Assembly (NCBI GenBank): GCA_022508585.1
Contig: JAFLUU010000006.1
Coordinates: forward strand, 1-32,022
Direction of reading: 5' to 3'
Source of the DNA: Prevotellaceae bacterium
Lineage (GTDB): Bacteria; Bacteroidota; Bacteroidia; Bacteroidales; Bacteroidaceae
DNA length: 32,022 nt
Shown here: positions 1 through 8,482 of the stretch, in pieces
Layout: the number at the start of each line of letters is the position of its first letter
Numbering within the stretch: the stretch's first letter is position 1
Translations under genes and position numbers: made by a program
The notes under the pieces: generated by a model
What the model was told of the DNA's origin: nothing
The model's input: only the letters and a program-made list of their open reading frames with translations
Databases searched by the model: none

Positions 1-26
1 TTAAAGTTTCACGATGAAAAAACAAA

Positions 27-77
27 CGCGGAGGCTCAAAAATCGTGCGCGGAGGTCTTTTTGCCGTGTGCGAACGA
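27..77. repeat. Dispersed intergenic repeat, copy 1
   Basis: Positions 39-77 match 30762-30800 with 4 differences in 39 bases, by direct reading. The shared core includes GCGCGGAG and CTTTTTGCCGTGTGC. Inside this copy, CGCGG at 27 and 48 and TGCGA at 69 are spaced exactly 21 bp apart, the same phasing as in the array at 30581-30926. No coding role is apparent. It could be a decayed minisatellite or a protein-binding element. Confidence 0.7.
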
Positions 78-140
78 CAATAAAAACCGCCCCGACGACA
101 TTGGCATCATAACGAACGCTGTAGCGGAGCGCGAGATGCA

Positions 141-180
141 GAAAAAGAAATGCCTGCTCACGTTTTTAACGCAAGCAGGC
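141..180 (-). terminator. Rho-independent terminator of the malQ unit
   Basis: On the minus strand, GCCTGCT (174-180) pairs with AGCAGGC (152-158). An inner 4-bp CGTT/AACG stem closes the loop. The hairpin is followed by a T-rich run (complement of 141-150). It lies about 80 bp past the malQ stop codon, in the right orientation. Confidence 0.75.
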
Positions 181-259
181 GGTGTGTGTTAAATGTTTGT
201 GTCGTTGAGCGTCCCCAAGGCGCTGTTATGTTGCGGTATGGAGGCGCACAGAAGTAGTC

Positions 260-2965
260 TTAATGGCTGCGCTGGCTGTCTTTTACGAGCTTGCGAACGG
301 TGGCCGTGAATTCCTTGTCAGCGGCCAGCTGTTCCAATGTGGGCTGCATACGCCAACGCCAATAGTGGCGCGGTATTTCGGGGTGGTTGATTTGCTCTTG
401 CTCCAATTGGTTGCTGTGTAGGGTGGGGCTCATGCCGAGCCAGTCCTGCAGCGAGATTATGGCAAGCAGAGAGTTGGACTTGAGGTGCTTGTCGATAATG
501 GTCTGGCAATCTTCGGTAGAGAGCAGTGGCGGCACCGGTGCGGATCGACCCAGCTGGTTTTGCCAATAGTCGGCGGCGGCATCGGGGTTTTGCTTCCACC
601 AAAGGCGCAGTGGTGCCATGTCGTGGGTGGAAATGGTGTCGACGGAGTAGAGCGGATTGTCGGCGAGGTTGCTGAAGCGTCCGTTGCCGTGTTTGGGCAT
701 AGTCTGTATTTCTAATGTCAGGATATTGAGGTCCTTAAGCACGGGGTGAACGCAGTTTGGTATCATGCCGAGGTCTTCTGCACAGGTGAGCATGGAGGTG
801 GCGCAGGTGAGCTTGGGCAAGCGTCGGTAGGCTTCCTCTGTCCAGTGGCGGTTGTGGCGCTCGTAGAAGAAGTACTGGAAGATACGGTTGTAGGCTTGCT
901 TGTCGCTGTCGTTAAGGCGGCGATAGGCTCGTGTGTTCTTGCCCCATATATTGATGTGGTATATCTGCGGCGTGGCGGGGTCGGTAATGAACAGTACATT
1001 GTTGTAGGCTGAGAGGAACAGCTCTCGCTGCTGACCGGAGAAGCCCATTTCGCGCAGAGCCATGTCGATAGCTCGCTGGGAGTTGACGTATTTATCTATG
1101 ATTGTCCACTTGCCGTCGGTGCCGAATTCGAAGAAGTACTCTTTGGCCACGGGGAGCAGTTCGCCGAAGTGGCGCTGCATCTCGCCTTCAGTGAAACGCG
1201 GACGGGTGTAGGGCTCCGGATCTGCCGTGAAGCCCATGAGCAATAGTTCGGAGCGGGTAAGCGGTAAGCCGGGATTGAAGTGTCCGAGAGTGCCGTAGAT
1301 GTGCTGAATGGGTATCTCCCAGATACGGAAAAATCCGAGAACGTGGTCGATGCGGTAGGCGTCGAAGTATTGTGCCATGTGGCTGAGTCGCTGCCGCCAC
1401 CACTGGCCGTCGTCTTGCAAAATGGCCGGCCAGTTATAGGTCGGGAAGCCCCAGTTCTGGCCGTTGGCGGAGAACTGATCGGGCGGTGCACCTGCCTGAG
1501 AGTCGAAGTTGAGATACTTAGGGGTAAGCCATGCTGTGGCACTGTCGCGACTGACACCGATAGGAATGTCGCCCTTGAGGATTATGCCGCGCTGGCGAGC
1601 GTATTCGTGAATTTGGGAGAACTGCTTGTCGAGCAGGAACTGCACTACGCCGTAGAACTCAATATCGTCTAAGATATTGCTTGCAATAGCCCAGCGCTGG
1701 AGAGACACTTGGTCGTACTCGCGGAACTGCGGCCAGCGGCGGAAGTTGGCTGTGCCGTTGAGCTTAAGCAGGTAGCGGAAGAAACTGTATGGCACCAGCC
1801 ACTCGGCATTGTCGCGCTTGAATATCTTGTATTTGGTGGAGCGCAGAATATCTTGCTTGTTCTCTAAATAGTAATCGTGGAGATAGCTCTCTTTGAGATC
1901 GAAAACTTCGTTGTAATCTAACAGGGGCTGGCTATTTACGGCTGCACGGCGCTGCAAATATAGTTTCAGCTTGGTTTTGCTCTTGAGAGTGGGCAGCGAA
2001 TTGAAATCAAGATAGAGTGGATGGAGGGCGAAGGCGGATATCGGGTTATAGGGATAGGAGTCGTGCCAATTGCCTTCGCGTGTGGTGTCGTTGACGGGCA
2101 GCAGTTGTATCACACTGAGGCCTGCGTCGGCAGCCCAGTCTATGAGTCGTTGGAGGTCGCCGAAGTCTCCTATGCCCCAGCCTTGCTCGGAGCGCAGAGA
2201 GAACAAGGGAACGACGACTCCTGCTACCTTCATGTCATCTTGTGGCAGTATCGGAGACGGGGTCTCGGCTATGGTCTTACCGTTAGATGCGGTTGCCGGA
2301 GCGAGAAAACGATCTTGGCCGCTCTCCCAAATGGTTTGACCGTTCTGCTCGTTGACCAACACGAATTTATAGTGTACTCCTTCGGTTGGAATGTCTTGAT
2401 TGAGCATCGGGAATGCCCATGTGCCATGGTGTACCTTGCGCCCGGGTATGCCGCGCTGGGGATTCCAGTTGCCACCGGCGTCATTGCTGCCGCATAGATA
2501 AATCTGGTGTCCGGTTGGTGGCACATAATCGGTAAATGATATGACAATATCTGACAGGTTTATATCTTTATCCGTCGATTCGTCTTTTGTGAACGGACTG
2601 ACCACGTCGGTGTAAGCCGAAGAATAGAGATAGTTTTTGCCGGTGTCGCTATGCCAAAGCGATTTGACTGTGATATGAGGCGTGTTCTGAAACAAAAGGT
2701 GGTGCGCAAACTGCCCGTGTCCTTTTTCCTCGTCAATAAATTCATGTCGCGTGCGAACGGTAAAGCCGTAATCGATTTCGTCGACTTTGCGAGCAGGAAT
2801 TTCGATAGAAAGATACCAATGCTTGCCGTCGTCGCTTTTCATCTTTAGTGGCTCGTTGAGTCCGGCACGTAGACGCTTGTTAGACGATAGTGTGAGGTAG
2901 ACGGCTTGATCTTTGCTGTGGGTAATATATTCTACCTCTATGTCGATAAGTGTTGTTTCTGCCAT
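260..2965 (-). CDS. malQ: 4-alpha-glucanotransferase (GH77) with two N-terminal CBM20 domains
   Basis: Amylomaltase/disproportionating enzyme that moves alpha-1,4-glucan segments between maltodextrins, probably in the cytoplasm since no signal peptide is seen. Two starch-binding CBM20-like domains occupy about residues 5-110 and 135-235, and the GH77 barrel runs from about 250. Catalytic residues visible from the ATG start: nucleophile D540 in RIDHVLG, acid/base E730 in CAEDLGMIP, and stabilising D782 in STHDMAPL. The open frame extends to a TTG at 2977, but the ATG at 2965 (MAETTLI, 901 aa) is the natural start. The double-CBM20 form is common in Bacteroidales. It is the last gene of a minus-strand run after the GH25 lysozyme (22 bp away) and ends before a clear terminator. 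Confidence 0.93.
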   Translation of the reverse strand: MAETTLIDIEVEYITHSKDQAVYLTLSSNKRLRAGLNEPLKMKSDDGKHWYLSIEIPARKVDEIDYGFTVRTRHEFIDEEKGHGQFAHHLLFQNTPHITVKSLWHSDTGKNYLYSSAYTDVVSPFTKDESTDKDINLSDIVISFTDYVPPTGHQIYLCGSNDAGGNWNPQRGIPGRKVHHGTWAFPMLNQDIPTEGVHYKFVLVNEQNGQTIWESGQDRFLAPATASNGKTIAETPSPILPQDDMKVAGVVVPLFSLRSEQGWGIGDFGDLQRLIDWAADAGLSVIQLLPVNDTTREGNWHDSYPYNPISAFALHPLYLDFNSLPTLKSKTKLKLYLQRRAAVNSQPLLDYNEVFDLKESYLHDYYLENKQDILRSTKYKIFKRDNAEWLVPYSFFRYLLKLNGTANFRRWPQFREYDQVSLQRWAIASNILDDIEFYGVVQFLLDKQFSQIHEYARQRGIILKGDIPIGVSRDSATAWLTPKYLNFDSQAGAPPDQFSANGQNWGFPTYNWPAILQDDGQWWRQRLSHMAQYFDAYRIDHVLGFFRIWEIPIQHIYGTLGHFNPGLPLTRSELLLMGFTADPEPYTRPRFTEGEMQRHFGELLPVAKEYFFEFGTDGKWTIIDKYVNSQRAIDMALREMGFSGQQRELFLSAYNNVLFITDPATPQIYHINIWGKNTRAYRRLNDSDKQAYNRIFQYFFYERHNRHWTEEAYRRLPKLTCATSMLTCAEDLGMIPNCVHPVLKDLNILTLEIQTMPKHGNGRFSNLADNPLYSVDTISTHDMAPLRLWWKQNPDAAADYWQNQLGRSAPVPPLLSTEDCQTIIDKHLKSNSLLAIISLQDWLGMSPTLHSNQLEQEQINHPEIPRHYWRWRMQPTLEQLAADKEFTATVRKLVKDSQRSH

Positions 2966-2987
2966 GATGTGAGACAAGTTTGCTATT

Positions 2988-3797
2988 TTATGGATAAAGT
3001 ATGTGGTGGACTGTGTGGCCGTGCATGAATTTGGAACGGTCTACATCGCCCTTGATGCCGTTGATGCGCCCTTTGCTGGTGTACTGCCAGAGTATGTATT
3101 TGTTGCCGTCGCTGAGAGTAGGCTTGTAGTCTTGATAGAATGCGATGAAAAGCGGATAATGTTCAAATCCGCGGTGGGCGAGATACCTGTTGTAGAAATT
3201 TACGTAAGTATAGAGGATTGGCGGACGGCCATAGTGCTCCTCCACTGCTTTGAGGAAGCGATGCAGACGGTTGGCAAAGGTTTCGACAGAAACGCCGTTG
3301 GCATGTTCTACGTCTACAACCGGAATGAGATCTTGCTGATCCGGATTGATGATAGAGAACATGTGGCGAAGTTGTGCTTCCTGGTCCACATGAGCCCGAT
3401 AGAAATGATAGCTGCCCACATTGATGCCATTTTTGCGTGCTTCGGCGAGATTGTATTGATAATTTTCGTCTATGAAAGAAACGCTCTCCGAGGCTTTGAT
3501 ATATGCGTAGCCAACTTTGCCGCTGGCAGCGACTGCTGCCCAATCTATGCGACCTTGATAATGCGACACGTCGATGCCTTCGAGCAGCGTGTTGACCGGA
3601 GTGCGAGTGCCGCTGTGGGGTAGTGGAGAGTTGTTGAGGGCATTGTCGAGTCTCATCTCCATATAAGGGTCGGGAGTGAGGATCGGTTTACTAATGGTCT
3701 TGACTTTCTCCTTCTTGGGGGCAGAGTATGTTTGCGCGGAAAAGAGAAAGGGCATCAATAGTGCCAGCACGAATGTTGGATAACAGAAGTGTTGCAT
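2988..3797 (-). CDS. Secreted GH25 lysozyme/muramidase
   Basis: Predicted muramidase cleaving the MurNAc-GlcNAc bond of peptidoglycan. Residues 1-25 form a signal peptide (hydrophobic LALLMPFLFSAQT), followed by a linker of about 45 residues. The GH25 barrel starts at GIDVSHYQGRIDW (catalytic-site D76) and includes the family motif VVDVEH (D162, E164), AYIKASES, and WQYTSKGRINGI near the C terminus. At 269 aa it is a single-domain family member without SH3 or peptidoglycan-binding repeats. It sits 13 bp after the GH43 gene and 22 bp before malQ, so all three are probably co-transcribed. It may act in the organism's own wall turnover or on competitors. The sequence does not decide this. Confidence 0.9.
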   Translation of the reverse strand: MQHFCYPTFVLALLMPFLFSAQTYSAPKKEKVKTISKPILTPDPYMEMRLDNALNNSPLPHSGTRTPVNTLLEGIDVSHYQGRIDWAAVAASGKVGYAYIKASESVSFIDENYQYNLAEARKNGINVGSYHFYRAHVDQEAQLRHMFSIINPDQQDLIPVVDVEHANGVSVETFANRLHRFLKAVEEHYGRPPILYTYVNFYNRYLAHRGFEHYPLFIAFYQDYKPTLSDGNKYILWQYTSKGRINGIKGDVDRSKFMHGHTVHHILYP

Positions 3798-3810
3798 CGG
3801 AGGGGCGGTA

Positions 3811-4794
3811 TCAGAGTTTTCTGCGCTTTACTCCCTGCACGGTCATCTTGACTGGCAGGATTTTGCCGTCCTTAGAAAATTGAAGCTTGTCGATGCACGT
3901 TTCGCGGGCATTGCCGTCGGTGTAGCCGAGAGGGTGGCGATGATAAATAATGTAGTATTCATTGCGCCTCTTGCCCTTAATGACAGAGTGATGGCCTGCT
4001 CCGGTGCCGATGGCTGGGTCTTGTTGCAAGATTACTCCCTCACGCTTGAAAGGGCCGAGGGGATTGTCGCTGACGGCATAAGCTACGCGATAGTTGTCCA
4101 TAGTAAAACCTCCTTCGCTCCACATAAAATAATATTTGCCATCGCGTTTTAACATAAATGGCCCTTCCGTGTATCCTTCAGGAGTGATTTCCTTAAATGT
4201 CTCGCCGTCGTTAAAAGTGGTTAGCGAAAGCAAGTCTGGATTGAGCTTGACAACATTGCAGTGCCCCCAACCACCATAATACATATAATACTGACCGTCA
4301 TCGTCGAGGAAGACATGCTGGTCGATAGGCTGTGCATTGTTTACTATCTTGTCGACAAGAGGTTTGCCGATAGCGTCTATGAACGGGCCTGCGGGACTGT
4401 CGGCTACGGCAACACCGATGCCGCCAAGCTGGTCGTTATTCTGGATATTGTTGCCACCGAAGAAAAGGTAATATCTGCCGTCCTTCTCTACTATAGAGGG
4501 CGCCCATAGTGCGCTTTTTAGCCACGAAATACCCTCGTTGGATAGTATGCGCTCGTGTTTCTGCCAGTTCGTGAGATCGGTGGAGGAGAATGCGTCCAAC
4601 CATAATTGCTTGCTGAAAGCGGTGGAGTAGGTTGGGTAAATCCAGTAGTGCTTGTCGAAGACTGCGCCCTCAGGATCAGCGTACCAGCCGCTGAAAACGG
4701 GATTCCCCGACAGTTTATCTTTCTTTGCTGCCACAGTAAGGACTGAAAGCGTACATACTATGACAAAAAATATGATTGCTATATTTTTATACAT
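3811..4794 (-). CDS. Secreted GH43 family glycosidase
   Basis: Five-bladed beta-propeller glycosidase, with arabinofuranosidase, xylosidase or galactosidase activity typical of the family. The exact substrate cannot be read from sequence. From the ATG at 4794 (327 aa) residues 1-22 are a signal peptide (MYKNIAIIFFVIVCTLSVLT). The open frame runs to an upstream TTG at 4830, which would place charged residues before the signal and is unlikely. Expected catalytic residues: general base D in GWYADPEG, pKa-modulating D in QPIDQHVFLDDDG, and general acid E in YTEGPFML. WAPSIVEKDGRYYLFFGG is also typical. It is the first gene of the GH43-GH25-malQ run and divergent from GH84. No signal-peptidase II lipobox is seen, so a periplasmic location is likely. 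Confidence 0.88.
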   Translation of the reverse strand: MYKNIAIIFFVIVCTLSVLTVAAKKDKLSGNPVFSGWYADPEGAVFDKHYWIYPTYSTAFSKQLWLDAFSSTDLTNWQKHERILSNEGISWLKSALWAPSIVEKDGRYYLFFGGNNIQNNDQLGGIGVAVADSPAGPFIDAIGKPLVDKIVNNAQPIDQHVFLDDDGQYYMYYGGWGHCNVVKLNPDLLSLTTFNDGETFKEITPEGYTEGPFMLKRDGKYYFMWSEGGFTMDNYRVAYAVSDNPLGPFKREGVILQQDPAIGTGAGHHSVIKGKRRNEYYIIYHRHPLGYTDGNARETCIDKLQFSKDGKILPVKMTVQGVKRRKL

Positions 4795-4889
4795 TATTAT
4801 AATCTTGAAAAGTGTTTTGCAAAATTGCAAAAAAAAAGTGGATTGACAAAATATCCGATGACAAATGATGAGTTATGCCAAGTTCTTGT

Positions 4890-4897
4890 TAACTTTG
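4890..4897 (+). promoter_or_regulatory. Candidate -7 element for the GH84 gene
   Basis: TAACTTTG matches the Bacteroidota -7 consensus TAnnTTTG and lies 30 bp before the GH84 ATG. I do not find a good TTTG -33 box at the normal spacing, so the promoter may need an activator. Confidence 0.5.
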
Positions 4898-4926
4898 CGT
4901 CGTGAAAAATAAAAAAATAAAATGAC

Positions 4927-6951
4927 ATGAAAATGTTTACATTGTCTGCGCAGACCAAGTTGCGCAGTGTTGCTATTTTGATGGCCGCTATAGTGATCGG
5001 TGGGTTTGGCGCTGTGTTGACAAAGGCTGATTATACTATATATCCTGTGCCGCAAAGCATTACTTATGGCTCTACGCAGTTACAGCTGACGCGCAATGTT
5101 AATGTGGTTGTGGAGAAAGGTATAGATGAATACACTAAAGCTCGTCTGCACGAGGTAATGACGGAAGAAAATGGTGTCAATCTCACTTTTAGCAATAAGG
5201 CAAAGTCTGGAGTAAGCAATATCTGGCTCGGCATCAATGGTTCTAAGGGTAAGGCCGACAAGAAAGCTACCAATGTTGGCATGAAGCGCGAGGTGTTTGG
5301 CATTGTTGGCAAATATGACCGCCACATATTACGAGTGCACAACAGCGGTAAGGAAATTGCCGACGTTATTATTGTGGGTGAGCATACCAATGCTGTGTTT
5401 TACGCGCTTGCAACTCTTGAACAAATGCTGGAGCAGGCTCAGGCCGACGCTAATAATAACAAGAAACTGCAAGAAACCACAGTGGACGACTATGCAGATT
5501 TGCAATATCGCGGCATTGTGGAGGGATACTACGGCTATCCTTACTCTTTTGATGTAAAAAAAGACTTGATGCAGTTCTTTAAGCGTTACAAGATGAACAC
5601 TTATCTCTACGGAGCCAAGAGTGACCCCTATCACTCCGGGTATTGGCGCGATGCTTACCCCGAAACCATTACATCGGTGCAGGAAAAGAATGGCTGGCTC
5701 TCGCAACAGATGATTCGTGAGCTCTCACAACTCTCTATGGAGACTAAGGTTAACTTTATCTGGGCTATTCATCCCAATAGCGGTAAGGCTGTGAACTTCC
5801 ATACTGTTGATTCTACAGCCATGGCCGTTGATGACGTGATGTCTAAGTTTGAAAAGATGCACGCTCTCGGTGTACGTCAGTTTGCTGTTTTCCTTGATGA
5901 TGCAGGCTGGGACTTCCGCGATGTAAACAATTATCGCGATTTCTTGACCAACCTTCAAGGCTCGCTTGAAAAGCGTTTTAACCGCAATGCCGTCAATCCT
6001 TCTGACACAGTGATGCCTATTCATTATGTTCCTCATATTTACGCTATCAATTTTGCTAATGAAGAACAGTTAAAGACATATTTCGACCCAATCAGTGAGA
6101 CTCCTTCTAATATTGTGGTTTACACTACTGGTAGCGGTGTCTGGAGTTCTTTGCGCAATAATGATTTCATTAAAATGCAAGAGCTGATGAAACGTCCCGT
6201 TGCCCTCTGGTGGAATTATCCGTGCAATGATAATAAAGATGGTCGCGTCTATACTGCAGATATGATTTCTACTCTTCACGAGATGGGGCTTCCTACTCCC
6301 GATGATGCCATCCCGCAGTGTCTGGGAATGGTTAGCAATCCAATGCAGCAGGGCGAAGTGGCTAAGATTTGCCTCTTCGGAGTTGCTGATTACGCGTGGA
6401 ATAACCGCGCATTCCGCAGTGTTGAGAACTGGAAGGCGTCCTTCGCTCGCATAGTGGGCAAAGAGAATGCTCCGCTCTATAATTATCTGGCCAAATATTT
6501 GCGTTACGAGGATAGCAATGATCTCGGTCAGCTTATCGACAAGTATAAGGCTGGTTATGCCGACGGCAAGTTTGAATGCAAAGCTTTATGCGACACTCTG
6601 AAGACTATTAAGAACGCCGCTGAGAGCATGTTAGCAATTGCTAATGCTCCTTGCAGCAAATCCGACGAGCTCTTGCTTAATGACCTTACCCCTTGGTTGC
6701 TCAAGTTGGGTAAGATGGCAGAAACTGCACTCGACCTTTTGGCTTTACCCTCCTATGCAGATGCAAGTGCAAAGGGTGTTCAACTATGCAAGGTTGCTCA
6801 AGCGCTTGCTGATTTCAAGGATAAGCGCGAATATAAGGTAGATGCTCTTGAGGGCATGGGTGAAAATCCGCCTTCAGAGCTTCATGCTGTAGAGCCCAGC
6901 CACAAGTATTTAATGCCGTTCATTAACTGGCTCTACGAACAGCAGAAATAA
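4927..6951 (+). CDS. Secreted GH84 beta-N-acetylglucosaminidase (O-GlcNAcase/hyaluronidase family)
   Basis: Removes beta-linked GlcNAc by substrate-assisted catalysis, in gut Bacteroidales usually from host glycoproteins. Residues 1-34 form a signal peptide. Residues 36-190 resemble the non-catalytic GH20b-like domain (YTIYPVPQSITYG). The catalytic barrel begins at YRGIVEGYYGYPYS (about 194) and contains the paired catalytic aspartates D324-D325 in VFLDDAGWDF. A C-terminal helical region ends at 674 aa. Family members are often longer and carry extra carbohydrate-binding domains, which are absent here. The start is the ATG at 4927; an ATG two codons downstream is an alternative. queD follows after 25 bp in the same direction, though a functional link is doubtful. 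Confidence 0.93.
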   Translation: MKMFTLSAQTKLRSVAILMAAIVIGGFGAVLTKADYTIYPVPQSITYGSTQLQLTRNVNVVVEKGIDEYTKARLHEVMTEENGVNLTFSNKAKSGVSNIWLGINGSKGKADKKATNVGMKREVFGIVGKYDRHILRVHNSGKEIADVIIVGEHTNAVFYALATLEQMLEQAQADANNNKKLQETTVDDYADLQYRGIVEGYYGYPYSFDVKKDLMQFFKRYKMNTYLYGAKSDPYHSGYWRDAYPETITSVQEKNGWLSQQMIRELSQLSMETKVNFIWAIHPNSGKAVNFHTVDSTAMAVDDVMSKFEKMHALGVRQFAVFLDDAGWDFRDVNNYRDFLTNLQGSLEKRFNRNAVNPSDTVMPIHYVPHIYAINFANEEQLKTYFDPISETPSNIVVYTTGSGVWSSLRNNDFIKMQELMKRPVALWWNYPCNDNKDGRVYTADMISTLHEMGLPTPDDAIPQCLGMVSNPMQQGEVAKICLFGVADYAWNNRAFRSVENWKASFARIVGKENAPLYNYLAKYLRYEDSNDLGQLIDKYKAGYADGKFECKALCDTLKTIKNAAESMLAIANAPCSKSDELLLNDLTPWLLKLGKMAETALDLLALPSYADASAKGVQLCKVAQALADFKDKREYKVDALEGMGENPPSELHAVEPSHKYLMPFINWLYEQQK

Positions 6952-6976
6952 ATACGCACTACCGATATAGGCGAAG

Positions 6977-7324
6977 ATGTATTACGTAAGTAAAAAGATA
7001 GAGGTGGCTTTTGCCCATCGCCTCAAACTCAATTATCCAAGTAAGTGCACCAATCTCCATGGCCATAACGCGCATATAACAGTGTTCTGCCGCGCCGAGA
7101 AGCTTAACGAGAACGGCATGGTTATAGATTTCGCAGAACTCAAGACAATCATCGGCCAAATGCTTGATCATAAGTATGCTAACGACTTTGTGGACTTTAA
7201 TCCTACAGCCGAGAACCTCGCGCGCTGGATTTGTGAGGCTGTGCCTAACTGTTATAAGGTGATTTTTCAAGAGTCGGAGAAGAACATCGCGGCTTATGCC
7301 CTTGATGACGATAGTACTATTTAG
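6977..7324 (+). CDS. queD: 6-carboxytetrahydropterin synthase (QueD/PTPS family)
   Basis: Converts dihydroneopterin triphosphate to 6-carboxy-5,6,7,8-tetrahydropterin, the first dedicated step towards the 7-deazaguanine of queuosine. The zinc ligands are visible as AFAHRL (first His) and NLHGHN (two His). The catalytic Cys is in KCTNLHGH, the catalytic His in LDHKYAND, and the substrate-anchoring Glu in FQESEKN. PTAENLARWI is the usual helix motif. At 115 aa it has the normal family length. It is followed 27 bp later by queE, so two consecutive enzymes of the pathway are paired. queC and queF are not in the window. Confidence 0.92.
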   Translation: MYYVSKKIEVAFAHRLKLNYPSKCTNLHGHNAHITVFCRAEKLNENGMVIDFAELKTIIGQMLDHKYANDFVDFNPTAENLARWICEAVPNCYKVIFQESEKNIAAYALDDDSTI

Positions 7325-7351
7325 CAGTTGCGTTGTTAGCCAAATTAAAAG

Positions 7352-7963
7352 GTGAAACCAATCAACGAAATTTTCTATTCTCTGCAGGGAGAGGGTCGCT
7401 GGGCTGGTCGTCCTGCAGTTTTTGTGCGTTTTAGCGGCTGCAATCTGCGTTGTCCGTTTTGCGATACCGATCATACGGCACATGATATGCTCGATAATAA
7501 ACAAATCCTCGAGCGCATCTCGCGTTTACGTCCGAGCGAGACCGATGATGACAGACCTATGCTTGTGGTGCTCACTGGTGGAGAACCGTCGCTCTATGTC
7601 GATGAAGCGTTTATCGTGGCTCTACATTCTGCCAACCTTTATGTGGCTATCGAGACTAACGGCACTCGTTCTCTTCCCGACGGAATAGATTGGATAACCC
7701 TCTCGCCCAAAGATAACTTCGTTGATAATGCTGATGTGGTAATCGATAGGGCTGATGAGGTAAAGTTTATCTTTGACGGGAACGATGTTCCCTCTCTTGA
7801 TACCTATCCTGTTGTAGCCGACACCCATCTTTATTTGCAGCCTTGCGACACTGGCGATGCTGAACGCAACGCACAGATTATCTCTGCCGCTGTCAATTAT
7901 TGCCTTGCACACCCGCGCTGGTTGTTATCTCTGCAGCAGCACAAGATTATTAACATTAAATAG
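7352..7963 (+). CDS. queE: 7-carboxy-7-deazaguanine synthase (QueE), radical SAM
   Basis: Radical SAM enzyme that rearranges carboxytetrahydropterin, the QueD product, to 7-carboxy-7-deazaguanine. The N-terminal MKPINEIFYSLQGEGRWAG is diagnostic, followed by the cluster motif CNLRCPFCDTD (CX3CX2C, about residues 30-37) and the SAM-binding TGGEP stretch. ETNGTR and WITLSPKDN are also conserved. The start is a GTG at 7352, since the conserved sequence begins at once and no ATG lies upstream in frame. Length is 203 aa, normal for the short Bacteroidota form. It lies just after queD. Confidence 0.93.
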   Translation: MKPINEIFYSLQGEGRWAGRPAVFVRFSGCNLRCPFCDTDHTAHDMLDNKQILERISRLRPSETDDDRPMLVVLTGGEPSLYVDEAFIVALHSANLYVAIETNGTRSLPDGIDWITLSPKDNFVDNADVVIDRADEVKFIFDGNDVPSLDTYPVVADTHLYLQPCDTGDAERNAQIISAAVNYCLAHPRWLLSLQQHKIINIK

Positions 7964-7967
7964 TCTG

Positions 7968-7994
7968 TTGTTAGTGTAAAAAATAGTAATTTCG
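7968..7994 (+). promoter_or_regulatory. Possible promoter for the DUF4494 gene
   Basis: TTG at 7968 and TAATTTCG at 7987-7994 approximate the Bacteroidota -33/-7 pair, with 16 nt between them and one mismatch in the -7 box. The 59-bp gap after queE could thus restart transcription for the DUF4494-yggS-permease group. Confidence 0.3.
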
Positions 7995-8022
7995 CATTCA
8001 GTTATAAACAGAATACTTGAAT

Positions 8023-8478
8023 ATGTACGGAAAATGGTTTGAATGCAAGGTGTCGCTCAAGCGCACTCTTGACGATGGTACGCAGAAACAGGTTAAAGAG
8101 AGTTATATTGTCGATGCGCTCAACTTCACTGAAGCAGAGACTCGCATTTTAGATGAAACTCGTGTCTATGGCGATGTTACCTTGGTCAGCATAAAATACT
8201 GTGAAGCAAATGAAATTGTGGATAGCCATAACCCTAATGATGGATACTGGTATAAAGTAAAGATAGCCATGATTTCTATTGACGAAAGTGCTGGTAAGGA
8301 GAAGAAAGTAAATGTAAATATATACGTTCGTGCTAAAGATTTTAAGTCTGCCCTTGCGAACACTGAGTCATATATGGGTGGTTCAGTTATGGATTATACC
8401 ATAACTTCTATTACCGAAACAAATATCATGGAAGTTTTAGAGTACAATAAGCCTGCTGAAAATGCCCAGCAGAAATAA
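8023..8478 (+). CDS. DUF4494 domain protein
   Basis: Small Bacteroidota-specific cytosolic protein of unknown function. The opening MYGKWFECKVSLKRTLDDG and the central GYWYKVKIAM...VNVNIYVRAKDFKSAL are typical of the family. The fold looks like two related alpha/beta halves of roughly 75 residues, each starting with a WF/YxxKV strand; that is my reading, not an established fact. There is no signal peptide and no membrane segment. The frame opens at a TTG (8017), but the ATG at 8023 (151 aa) fits the family start. The stop is 4 bp before the likely yggS start, so translation of the two is probably coupled. Confidence 0.85.
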   Translation: MYGKWFECKVSLKRTLDDGTQKQVKESYIVDALNFTEAETRILDETRVYGDVTLVSIKYCEANEIVDSHNPNDGYWYKVKIAMISIDESAGKEKKVNVNIYVRAKDFKSALANTESYMGGSVMDYTITSITETNIMEVLEYNKPAENAQQK

Positions 8479-8482
8479 GCCA

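Noticed and set aside
6952-6976. preQ1 riboswitch before queD
   Set aside because: Only 25 bp separate the GH84 stop from queD, too short for the aptamer plus expression platform, and no fold is evident.
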